A stretch of DNA of 8,292 nucleotides from an uncultured Rubritalea sp. Lineage in GTDB: Bacteria; Verrucomicrobiota; Verrucomicrobiia; Verrucomicrobiales; Akkermansiaceae. This document shows positions 1-5,846 of the stretch, in pieces; position 1 is the first letter of the stretch, and the number at the start of each line of letters is the position of its first letter. The notes under the pieces were generated by a model. The model was not told the DNA's origin, did not search any database, and saw only the letters and a program-made list of their open reading frames with translations. The translations under genes and the position numbers were made by a program. The stretch is taken from NCBI GenBank assembly GCA_937951395.1, contig CALFBV010000134.1, forward strand, positions 1 through 8,292, in the 5' to 3' direction.

Positions 1-1440
1 TGTGGTGAAATTACCAAGATAGTAGTGGGATGCGGCGCGGATGAAGCTGGCTGTGTCTAGTAATTTACGGGTGTCGGGGTCGGTGGATGTGTTGTCTAGG
101 TTGGTAAGTGTTTGTTCTGCGAGTCGGAGTGCTTCTGGGTATTGCTGATTGTGGTAGTGGGTGTTGAGCAGGATGATGAGGGTGCTGTTCTTTAGGGGGT
201 GGTCTGGGTAGGTTTCTAGAAATTGGTGGGCGCGGGTGATGGCGATGGTGGCATCGGCTGGTGCTCCTGTCTGGGCGGTAAGGCGGGTGAGGTTGTAGAG
301 GTTCTCTGGCTGGTGTGGGGTGTCTGGATATTTTTCTAGTAGGAGGGTGTAGAGGCGGATGGCTTTTTGGAGGTTGTTAGATTTCTGGAAGGTGAGGGAG
401 CGAGACTGGAGGGCGATGGCGATGGTGTTTTTTGTAGCTTGATTAGGGGTGAGTTTTTCTGAAGGTGGAATTTCTTCTGTTAGAGTGGCTGGGAGTTCTA
501 GCTCTGCGGTGTGTTCTGTGATGCCGGGGATGAGGGTGGTGAGGTGGAGAGAGGCTAGAGGTAAGTTTTTCTGTGCAGTGTCTAGGATGAGTTTGCTGAG
601 TGGGGTTAGAATTTGTACATCTGTGTCTGGGGAGAAGATAAGATTTGCTGGGCGGGTGGTGAGGACGTGCTGGATGGTGGCCGGGATTAAGCCGGGGTCT
701 GTGTCATGGATGGCGATGTCTGTGAGGGTGTGGAGGGCGGTGATGACTGCGCGTGGGCTAGGTTTGTTGCGCCCTGTATAGAGGAGGGATTGTTGGAGGA
801 GGTCTATTGCTTTTGCTGTTTCAGCGGGTGTTTTTTCTTGGTTTTTCCAGAGGCAGATGGCGAGGTTGATGTTGAAGTCGCTGAGATGGTAGGGGTCGAG
901 CGCTGCATTTCGCTCTAGGAGAAATTGCTGGTAGGAGGCGATGGCTTGGGAGTATTGGCGGAGTGCTTGTTGGGCGTTGCCTCGGAGGAGGAGGGACTTG
1001 ACTCGGTAGGTGTTTGTGGGGTCGTTGGGTGGGTTGACGGCGTTGCACTCGTTGAGTGACTGGATAGAGGTTTTGAAGAGCTCGGTGGCGGTTTTCTTTT
1101 CTAGGGCAGTTTTTTGCTGTGCGAGCTTGAGCAGGCAGAGGCCTTTGTAGTAGTAGCTGGTGGCAAATTTGGCTCCGTGTTTTTTGAGACCGGTGTCTTT
1201 GTTTTTCTCGATGAGTGGGTTGAGTAGACCGAGTGTTTTCTGCCACTCGCTCTGCTCCATGAGGGCGATGCTCTGCTGGATGATGCGGGTGTGCGGGTCT
1301 GAGGACTCTACTCGCTTAGGATTGGGCTTGAGCCCGGGTTCTTGGGCATGTGATGAATTACCCCCAAGGATGAAAAAGACCATTAAGAGAAGAGAGAGGT
1401 GTGCGATTCGTTTTCTGATGATGTTGTGGTGGGGTGTCAT
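1..1440 (-). CDS. Exported tetratricopeptide-repeat protein, N-terminal 480 residues (cut by window edge)
   Basis: An open minus-strand frame runs without a stop from an ATG at 1440-1438 to the left edge, so the C-terminus is missing. Residues 1-32 look like a signal peptide: basic RKR at 9-11, a hydrophobic stretch LSLLLMVFFILGG, and a likely signal peptidase I site after SHA (A32), followed by QEPG. The mature part is helical and rich in Leu, Ala, Gln and Thr, with TPR-like units at about residues 53-85, 145-175, 345-375 and 420-450 (for example KAIRLYTLLLEKYPDTP and YPEALRLAEQTL). This suggests a periplasmic or outer-envelope scaffold for protein contacts; no enzyme motif is visible. It is divergent from the regulator at 1572 and may share the operator region between them. 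Its codons end mostly in C, opposite to the plus-strand genes, reflecting strong strand skew. Family-level call is fairly sure; role unknown. Confidence 0.8.
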   Translation of the reverse strand, partial: MTPHHNIIRKRIAHLSLLLMVFFILGGNSSHAQEPGLKPNPKRVESSDPHTRIIQQSIALMEQSEWQKTLGLLNPLIEKNKDTGLKKHGAKFATSYYYKGLCLLKLAQQKTALEKKTATELFKTSIQSLNECNAVNPPNDPTNTYRVKSLLLRGNAQQALRQYSQAIASYQQFLLERNAALDPYHLSDFNINLAICLWKNQEKTPAETAKAIDLLQQSLLYTGRNKPSPRAVITALHTLTDIAIHDTDPGLIPATIQHVLTTRPANLIFSPDTDVQILTPLSKLILDTAQKNLPLASLHLTTLIPGITEHTAELELPATLTEEIPPSEKLTPNQATKNTIAIALQSRSLTFQKSNNLQKAIRLYTLLLEKYPDTPHQPENLYNLTRLTAQTGAPADATIAITRAHQFLETYPDHPLKNSTLIILLNTHYHNQQYPEALRLAEQTLTNLDNTSTDPDTRKLLDTASFIRAASHYYLGNFTT

Positions 1441-1571
1441 GTGTGAATATAACGATGATGTGTGAGAAAAAATTAGCCTGATTGTGGGTAGAATGCAATC
1501 GGGGATGTGAGGTGTTTTTATTTGTTCATTTTTATTTGAACAATGTTCAATGATAGGATACTAATTTTGTA
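1441..1571. promoter_or_regulatory. Divergent intergenic region between the TPR gene and the regulator gene
   Basis: These 131 bases must hold both the minus-strand promoter of the TPR gene and the plus-strand promoter of the regulator. The half toward 1571 is AT-rich and carries the inverted repeats listed separately. Weak -10-like hexamers lie close before the regulator start (TAGGAT at 1554-1559 and GATACT at 1557-1562). If used, the regulator transcript would have almost no leader. No canonical -35/-10 pair is convincing on either strand. Confidence 0.5.
1524..1550. promoter_or_regulatory. Operator-like inverted repeats upstream of the regulator gene (site 1)
   Basis: GTTCATTTTTATTTGAAC at 1524-1541 is an inverted repeat GTTCA-N8-TGAAC. 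It overlaps a second perfect palindrome, TTGAAC-AAT-GTTCAA, at 1536-1550, giving three alternating half-sites (1524-1528, 1537-1541, 1545-1549). The 18-base unit recurs at 2741-2758 with 16 identical bases and the same spacing. Its place 22 bases before the regulator start suggests autoregulation by the winged-helix protein, which is inference. Confidence 0.6.
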
Positions 1572-2084
1572 ATGTTTGAAAGTAAAGAGACGGTGACTGA
1601 TGCTACTGAGAAAAACGCTGCTGTTGTGAACGTGGAGCTGGAGTTAATGGTTCGAGATTTTTTTGCGGATGCGGTAAAAGTTTTAGGATTGCCTAAAAGT
1701 GTGGGTGAGATCTACGGGTCTTTGTTTATCAGCAAGGAGCCGCTGTCTCTGGATGATCTGGTGGAAAGACTGGGGATGAGTAAAGGCAGTGGAAGTCAGG
1801 GCTTGAAGATGTTGCGGACTTTGGGAGCTGTGAGTGAGGTTGAGGGGATAGAGGGACGAAAGGTGTTTTATGAGGCGGATGTGGAGCTGAAGAGTTTGGT
1901 GGGAGGGTTTATCCGAGAGGAGATAAGGCCGCATTTATCTAGCGCCAAGGTGAAGATAGGGCGGATGGAAGCGAGTAATTTGAATGGTGATGAGCATTAC
2001 GCTGAGAGGATAAATAAGTTGGATAATTGGCGTAAGCGCTCAGGATTGTTATTGCCGATTCTACAGAAAATTTTAGGTAAGTGA
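1572..2084 (+). CDS. GbsR/MarR-like winged-helix transcriptional regulator
   Basis: A 170-residue cytoplasmic DNA-binding protein. After a polar N-terminus of about 25 residues, residues 35-115 look like the winged-helix domain of the GbsR branch of the MarR superfamily: a helix around LGLPKSVGEIYGSLF, then PLSLDDLVERLGMSKGSGSQ as the helix-turn-helix with its recognition helix, then LRTLGAVSEVEGIEGRKVFY as the wing. The C-terminal third is helical and probably a dimer or effector part. No ligand site can be read. The ATG at 1572 has no good Shine-Dalgarno sequence; only AGGA at 1555-1558 lies nearby, rather far. The stop overlaps the start of the NusG-like gene (TGATG), so the two are translationally coupled. 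Inverted repeats lie just upstream and recur before the UDP-glucose dehydrogenase gene, making this the natural candidate to bind both. Repressor or activator cannot be decided. Confidence 0.8.
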   Translation: MFESKETVTDATEKNAAVVNVELELMVRDFFADAVKVLGLPKSVGEIYGSLFISKEPLSLDDLVERLGMSKGSGSQGLKMLRTLGAVSEVEGIEGRKVFYEADVELKSLVGGFIREEIRPHLSSAKVKIGRMEASNLNGDEHYAERINKLDNWRKRSGLLLPILQKILGK

Positions 2085-2620
2085 TGTCTATTAGTGATGA
2101 GAGTAAGAGATGGTTTGTGGTGCGCGCTCAAACTAAGCGTGAGCATACTTCTGCTAGATATATCCGTAAGGAACTGGGACTGGAAGTGGTGGCGCCACAG
2201 ATCCGCTATACGAAGGTGACGCGTAGAGGTAAGGTTTTATGGAAAGAGGCGATGTTTCCTGGATATTTGTTTGTGAAGTTTGACCGTAATGTGGATGAGA
2301 AGGCTGTTTGCTATGCTCCTGGGGTTCTGAAGATGGTGAGGTTTGGGGATTATGTACCGGAGCTAGGGGAGGTCTTCGTGATGGGTCTGAAGGATGTGGT
2401 GGGTGATGAGGAGGTGCTAGATCTGACTCATGGGGTGGAGCTGGGTAAGGAGTATGAGGTAGCGTCTGGTGCTCTGAAGGGGAGTAAGGGTGAGGTGACG
2501 GAGATTCTCCCAGGTGGACAGAGGGCGATGCTGCTAATGGAAATGATCGGGAGTGAGAGGACTATTGAAGTGGATGTTTTTTCTCTGCTTTTGCCGAGCC
2601 GACCGGATCTGGACTCTTAG
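2084..2620 (+). CDS. RfaH/NusG-family specialised transcription elongation (antitermination) factor
   Basis: A 178-residue NusG paralogue. The NGN domain starts at W10 (WFVVRAQTKREHTSARYI) and contains the hallmark MFPGYLFVKFD near residue 67. The C-terminal KOW part is seen around residues 130-150 (VASGALKGSKGEVTEI). By eye it resembles RfaH more than housekeeping NusG: VAPQI followed by RRGK, then FPGYLFV, then PGVLKMVRFG, and GGQRAMLLMEMI near the end follow the RfaH order. Such proteins bind RNA polymerase, block pausing and Rho termination, and often head polysaccharide operons. An exact ops sequence lies downstream at 2873-2884. Residues at positions used by E. coli RfaH for ops contact appear changed (alignment by eye). 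I chose the ATG at 2084, overlapping the previous stop; the GTG at 2081 would add one residue. Function is inferred from family and context. Confidence 0.88.
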   Translation: MSISDESKRWFVVRAQTKREHTSARYIRKELGLEVVAPQIRYTKVTRRGKVLWKEAMFPGYLFVKFDRNVDEKAVCYAPGVLKMVRFGDYVPELGEVFVMGLKDVVGDEEVLDLTHGVELGKEYEVASGALKGSKGEVTEILPGGQRAMLLMEMIGSERTIEVDVFSLLLPSRPDLDS

Positions 2621-2740
2621 GTCAGGAAATATAATTAAGATTCATTAAATAAGCTTGAGTTGTGAGAGTTATTACTCCTATATAGGTTGTAGAGCATGAG
2701 TTCTGATTAAATTAACTATTTAGAAAGTTTTATAGATTTT

Positions 2741-2758
2741 GTTCATTTTTTATTGAAC
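2741..2758. promoter_or_regulatory. Operator-like inverted repeat upstream of the UDP-glucose dehydrogenase gene (site 2)
   Basis: GTTCATTTTTTATTGAAC matches the 18-base unit at 1524-1541 in 16 positions, with identical GTTCA-N8-TGAAC geometry; only bases 11 and 12 differ. It ends six bases before TAAAAT (2765-2770), a five-of-six match to a sigma-70 -10 box, so a bound protein would cover the -35/spacer region. The extra palindromic half-site of site 1 is not kept here. Binding by the regulator at 1572 is inference. Confidence 0.6.
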
Positions 2759-2793
2759 TAAATGTAAAATCTGATGTCTTAGTAAGCAATGAC

Positions 2794-2813
2794 GATTTCG
2801 TAATGACGAAGTT
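2794..2813 (+). other. Leader hairpin 1 with AATGACGA direct repeat
   Basis: In RNA, bases 2794-2801 can pair with 2806-2813 (eight pairs including three G-U pairs) around an AAUG loop. The repeat AATGACGA occurs at 2788-2795 and 2802-2809, so the upstream copy overlaps one arm and could compete weakly for pairing. No U run follows, so it is not a typical terminator. It could be a protein-binding or pausing structure, or chance. Confidence 0.3.
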
Positions 2814-2840
2814 AGAGGTAAAAATTTATATAAGCATGAA

Positions 2841-2869
2841 GGTTTCTTCCCGCAGAGGGAAGTGTGACC
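2841..2869 (+). other. Leader hairpin 2 just upstream of ops
   Basis: CTTCCC at 2846-2851 pairs perfectly with GGGAAG at 2857-2862 around a GCAGA loop. GGT (2841-2843) can also pair with ACC (2867-2869) across an internal loop. It ends three bases before the ops element and lacks a U run, so it is more likely a leader structure than a terminator. JUMPStart leaders of enteric bacteria also carry sequence and structure upstream of ops; equivalence is inference. Confidence 0.45.
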
Positions 2870-2872
2870 AAG

Positions 2873-2884
2873 GGCGGTAGCGTG
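2873..2884 (+). promoter_or_regulatory. ops element (RfaH recruitment/pause site), exact match
   Basis: GGCGGTAGCGTG is identical to the E. coli ops element, where RNA polymerase pauses and exposes the non-template strand to RfaH. The flanking CCAAGGGCGGTAGCGTG differs by one base from the 3' end of the enteric JUMPStart sequence as I remember it. It sits in the untranslated leader, 27 bases before the ATG at 2912 and about 250 bases after the gene for an RfaH-like protein. Orientation is correct for transcription into the operon. Confidence 0.8.
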
Positions 2885-2911
2885 ATTGAAATTTAAAGTA
2901 GAGACCTAATA

Positions 2912-4297
2912 ATGAGTGAAATTAAAAAAATATGTTGTATAGGGGCTGGCTATGTCGGAGGACCAACGATGGCGATGATAGCTGCAAAGTGTCCAGGTAT
3001 TGATGTGAGTGTTGTTGATATTAATGAAGCAAGAATAGCTGCATGGAATTCAGATACTTTACCTATCTATGAGCCAGGTCTGGATGAACTAGTGATAGGA
3101 GCTAGAGGCAAAAATTTATTTTTCTCTACTGATGTGGATGCTGCGATAGTCGATGCAGATATAATTTTCGTATCGGTGGGGACTCCTACAAAAACTTATG
3201 GAATGGGTGCCGGGAAGGCTGCGGATCTTTGTTATATCGAAGGAGCTGCACGTATGATTGCAAAAGTGGCGAAGGGTCCGAAAATCATCGTTGAGAAGAG
3301 CACCATCCCGGTGAGGACTGCGGAGGCGATAAAGACTATCCTAGAGGCTAATTCAGAGGAGGGAACGTTTCAGGTGCTTTCGAATCCGGAGTTTTTGGCG
3401 GAGGGGACAGCGATCGATGACATGAGTGATCCGGATCGGATTTTGATCGGTGGGGATCCATCTGATGAAGGTCAGGCAGCGGTAGCGGCTCTTGCTAGTG
3501 TTTATGGAACATGGATACCAGATGATAGGATTATAAGGACGAATCTGTGGTCTTCTGAGTTGTCTAAGCTGGTGGCAAATGCGTTTTTGGCGCAGCGTAT
3601 TTCTTCTATTAATTCTATTTCAGCGCTTTGTGAGAAGACTGAGGCGGATGTGGATGAGGTGGCGAATGCGATAGGGATGGATAGCCGTATAGGGTCTAAG
3701 TTTTTGAAGGCGTCGGTTGGTTTCGGTGGTTCTTGTTTCCAGAAGGATTTGTTAAATTTGGTTTATCTCAGTGGGCATTTCGGTCTTCCAGAAGTGGCAA
3801 ATTACTGGCAGGCGGTGATTGATATGAATGAGTGGCAGAAGGAGAGATTTTCTGCGAAGGTTGTTCAGACATTGTTTAATACTGTGAGAGGTAAGAAGAT
3901 AGGTATCTGGGGGTTTGCGTTTAAGAAGGATACGAATGATACGCGGGAGTCTGCTGCGATTTATGTTTGTAGAGATTTGCTGATGGAGGGAGCGAATATA
4001 GCGATTTATGATCCGAAGGTGGGTGCAGAGCAAGTGTATGCTGATCTGGAATACTTGGGTATGGAGCGCGCGAAGCTGGAGAAGCAGATTACGTTTTGTG
4101 ACTCTTGCGAAGAGGCTGCTAGTGAGGCACACGGTGTGGCTGTCTTAACTGAGTGGGGTGAGTTTAAGACGGTAGATTTCGAGAAGATTTATGAGGGGAT
4201 GTTTAAGCCTGCGTTCTTATTTGATGGGCGGAATATTATTGATGCTGAGTTGGTGCGAGAAGTAGGATTTGATTTTTACTCAATAGGGAAAGGCTAA
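2912..4297 (+). CDS. ugd: UDP-glucose 6-dehydrogenase, animal/plant-like type
   Basis: Oxidises UDP-glucose to UDP-glucuronate with two NAD+ in the cytoplasm, supplying the decarboxylase encoded next. The 461 residues contain the NAD-binding GAGYVGGPT (11-19), EKSTIPVR (128-135), [12 protein letters not shown] (157-168), the central-domain [18 protein letters not shown] (213-230) with the Lys and Asn used in catalysis, and [10 protein letters not shown] with nucleophile C275. The C-terminal UDP-binding domain includes [13 protein letters not shown] and ends with a FDGRNI motif. Spacing and wording ([28 protein letters not shown]) follow the human and plant enzymes far more closely than E. coli Ugd. 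It is the first gene after the ops element and has no strong ribosome binding site. A 94-base gap separates it from the next gene. Identity is very sure. Confidence 0.96.
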   Translation: MSEIKKICCIGAGYVGGPTMAMIAAKCPGIDVSVVDINEARIAAWNSDTLPIYEPGLDELVIGARGKNLFFSTDVDAAIVDADIIFVSVGTPTKTYGMGAGKAADLCYIEGAARMIAKVAKGPKIIVEKSTIPVRTAEAIKTILEANSEEGTFQVLSNPEFLAEGTAIDDMSDPDRILIGGDPSDEGQAAVAALASVYGTWIPDDRIIRTNLWSSELSKLVANAFLAQRISSINSISALCEKTEADVDEVANAIGMDSRIGSKFLKASVGFGGSCFQKDLLNLVYLSGHFGLPEVANYWQAVIDMNEWQKERFSAKVVQTLFNTVRGKKIGIWGFAFKKDTNDTRESAAIYVCRDLLMEGANIAIYDPKVGAEQVYADLEYLGMERAKLEKQITFCDSCEEAASEAHGVAVLTEWGEFKTVDFEKIYEGMFKPAFLFDGRNIIDAELVREVGFDFYSIGKG

Positions 4298-4391
4298 AGT
4301 ATTGGTTAGTAGTAGATAAAAAAGCACTAAGCTTTTACAATCACATTTCATCTTGCAAGCTTCATAAAACAAAACATAAAACTTATACTAA
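4298..4391 (+). promoter_or_regulatory. 94-base gap with a possible internal promoter
   Basis: This AT-rich gap is the longest inside the operon. TTCATA (4361-4366) and TATACT (4384-4389), 17 bases apart, match sigma-70 hexamers at four and five of six positions. The -10 would end two bases before the ATG at 4392, implying a leaderless transcript if used. Two AAGCTT copies (4329-4334 and 4357-4362) have no clear meaning. No terminator or Shine-Dalgarno sequence is seen. Confidence 0.3.
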
Positions 4392-5330
4392 ATGTCTAAA
4401 AGAATACTTATCACTGGAGGAGCTGGATTTTTAGGTTCGAATTTATCGGAGCGATTACTCAATGAGGGAAATAAAATTTACTGTTTAGATAATTTTTATA
4501 CTGGGTTTAAGAAGAACGTAGAGCATTTGCTGGATCATTCAGATTTTGAATTAGTCGAACATGATGTCATCAATCCTCTCCCTGATCTCGATGTGGATCA
4601 GATTTATAATTTAGCGTGCCCAGCATCACCTCCGCATTACCAACAAGACCCTATATTTACGACTAAGACGGCTATTCTTGGTGTGATAAATTGTTTAGAG
4701 CTAGGCAAGAAGACAGGAGCGAGAGTCTTCCAGGCATCGACTTCTGAAGTGTATGGTGACCCTCTAGTGCATCCTCAGCCTGAGTCATACTGGGGAAGTG
4801 TGAATCCGATAGGCATCAGATCTTGTTATGATGAAGGGAAGCGTGTGGGGGAGACTCTGATGTTTGACTACCACCGCCAACATGGTGTGGACATCAGGGT
4901 GGTAAGAATTTTCAATACTTATGGACCTAGAATGAACCCTGAGGATGGGCGAGTGGTGAGTAATTTCATTGTCCAAGCTCTGAAGGGAGAGGATATAACG
5001 ATTTATGGTGACGGGAAGCAGACGCGTTCGTTCTGCTATGTGGATGATCTTCTTGAGGGGTTTGTGAGGTTGATGAATCAAGATGAGGTGACTGGACCTA
5101 TTAACTGTGGGAACCCTGGAGAATTTACCATGTTGGAGTTAGCAGAGAAGGTAATTGCTAAAGTGGGGAGTGAGAGTAAGCTGACCTTCCACCCATTACC
5201 GGGTGATGACCCGAAGCAAAGGAAGCCAGACATCACTTTAGCGGATAAGCATCTTTCTGGTTGGAAGCCGGCTGTTAAGCTGGATGAAGGACTCGACAAG
5301 GCGATTGCTTATTTCAGTTCGGTAATTTAA
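4392..5330 (+). CDS. uxs: UDP-glucuronate decarboxylase (UDP-xylose synthase)
   Basis: A 312-residue extended short-chain dehydrogenase that converts UDP-glucuronate to UDP-xylose using tightly bound NAD+. The Rossmann motif is [11 protein letters not shown] at 8-18. The UXS signature CPASPPHYQ spans 76-84, followed by [11 protein letters not shown] (114-124) with the active-site Thr/Ser and Glu, and the catalytic pair Y146/K150 in [22 protein letters not shown] and [14 protein letters not shown] are the expected substrate-side motifs. Length is normal for the soluble bacterial and plant enzyme; there is no membrane anchor. It directly follows the gene making its substrate, which supports decarboxylation rather than another UDP-sugar epimerisation. 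The start ATG has no Shine-Dalgarno sequence, but the protein begins right at the expected Rossmann strand. Very confident. Confidence 0.94.
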   Translation: MSKRILITGGAGFLGSNLSERLLNEGNKIYCLDNFYTGFKKNVEHLLDHSDFELVEHDVINPLPDLDVDQIYNLACPASPPHYQQDPIFTTKTAILGVINCLELGKKTGARVFQASTSEVYGDPLVHPQPESYWGSVNPIGIRSCYDEGKRVGETLMFDYHRQHGVDIRVVRIFNTYGPRMNPEDGRVVSNFIVQALKGEDITIYGDGKQTRSFCYVDDLLEGFVRLMNQDEVTGPINCGNPGEFTMLELAEKVIAKVGSESKLTFHPLPGDDPKQRKPDITLADKHLSGWKPAVKLDEGLDKAIAYFSSVI

Positions 5331-5347
5331 TACTACCCAAAACACTC

Positions 5348-5839
5348 ATGAAACGCATATTCATATCTGGTTGCTACGACATTATTCATGCTGGTCATAT
5401 TCAGTTTTTTGAGGAAGCTCGTGCTGAGGCTCCACTATGCGTGGATTTTGCAGGTGGTTGGCTGGATGTTCCGCGTCATTCTGTTCCTGGTAAGGATATT
5501 GTGAACTGTTCTATTACTCCAATGGTGAGTTTACGAGAGTGGAATTATGAGAAGAAATCTGGTCTGGGCGGCAGTGGTGCTTGGGCATTACTCAATGGTC
5601 GTGACGGTGTTTTATCTGAAGATATTTTAAAATTAGCGGAAGGTGTGCAGCTTTATCATGAGATGCAACTAGACGAAGGTATGGAGCCTTTGCCAGAGAT
5701 CAGTGGTGAGCTTGCCAAAAAGTCCTGCGGTGGTGGTTTTGGGGGTTACGCGTTGTATCTATTTGATTCGAAATCCAGCAGAGATTCTGCTGTTGAGATA
5801 ATGGATGATCTAAGAGTAGTGGAGCCTTACATTAAATAG
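5348..5839 (+). CDS. Shortened cytidylyltransferase/GHMP sugar-kinase fusion, probably internally deleted
   Basis: Residues 1-25 are the beginning of a nucleotidyltransferase of the cytidylyltransferase superfamily ([20 protein letters not shown], with H14-A-G-H17). This stops abruptly, and from A28 the protein is a GHMP kinase: [15 protein letters not shown] (28-42), the phosphate-binding [14 protein letters not shown] (71-84) and [13 protein letters not shown] (127-139). I recall longer proteins in which a complete nucleotidyltransferase is joined to this kinase type and the kinase has extra sequence between GRDGV (85-88) and LKLAEG (94-99). Here both parts seem missing, yet the frame is open for 163 residues. 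A working cytidylyltransferase is not possible from 25 residues; kinase activity is doubtful. It sits 17 bases after the decarboxylase and 7 before gmd, in the same operon. Intact relatives would make activated sugars by phosphorylation and nucleotidylation; the sugar is unknown. Alternatives are a decaying gene or an assembly error. Confidence 0.65.
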   Translation: MKRIFISGCYDIIHAGHIQFFEEARAEAPLCVDFAGGWLDVPRHSVPGKDIVNCSITPMVSLREWNYEKKSGLGGSGAWALLNGRDGVLSEDILKLAEGVQLYHEMQLDEGMEPLPEISGELAKKSCGGGFGGYALYLFDSKSSRDSAVEIMDDLRVVEPYIK

Positions 5840-5846
5840 ACTGAAT

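Larger units (their letters stand above)
2621..2911 (+). promoter_or_regulatory. Leader and promoter region of the sugar-nucleotide operon
   Basis: This 291-base AT-rich stretch has no credible gene. In order it holds: AT-rich DNA with a 10-base palindrome (CCTATATAGG, 2677-2686); the second operator-like inverted repeat (2741-2758); a -10-like TAAAAT (2765-2770); a direct repeat AATGACGA (2788-2795 and 2802-2809) within a hairpin; another -10-like TATATA (2827-2832) placed 18 bases after ATGACG (2803-2808); a GC-rich hairpin; and the ops element. No hairpin is followed by a U run, so no intrinsic terminator separates the NusG-like gene from the operon. No strong Shine-Dalgarno sequence precedes the ATG at 2912. 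Confidence 0.6.

Noticed and set aside
281..290. GGCGGTAAGG on the plus strand in the TPR gene, resembling ops
   Set aside because: The match breaks after GGCGGTA, and it lies antisense to the gene in which it occurs.
449..1465. Several plus- and minus-strand open frames overlapping the TPR gene (plus 449-781, 706-918, 1160-1465; minus 821-1246)
   Set aside because: They are shadows of the minus-strand TPR frame, which is open for 480 codons with a signal peptide and TPR units. The shadows have low-complexity composition and no recognisable motifs.
2677..2686. Palindrome CCTATATAGG and a nearby four-pair stem GAGT/ACTC as a terminator of the regulator operon
   Set aside because: Stems are short and AT-rich and no U run follows, so no intrinsic terminator is supported.
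3479..3487. GCGGTAGCG, a nine-base core of ops inside the UDP-glucose dehydrogenase gene
   Set aside because: It encodes part of an Ala-Ala-Val-Ala run, the flanking bases do not match ops, and internal coding location argues for chance.
4329..4362. Two AAGCTT copies in the gap after ugd as a functional repeat
   Set aside because: A six-base palindrome repeated once in AT-rich DNA is readily explained by chance; the same hexamer also occurs at 2651.
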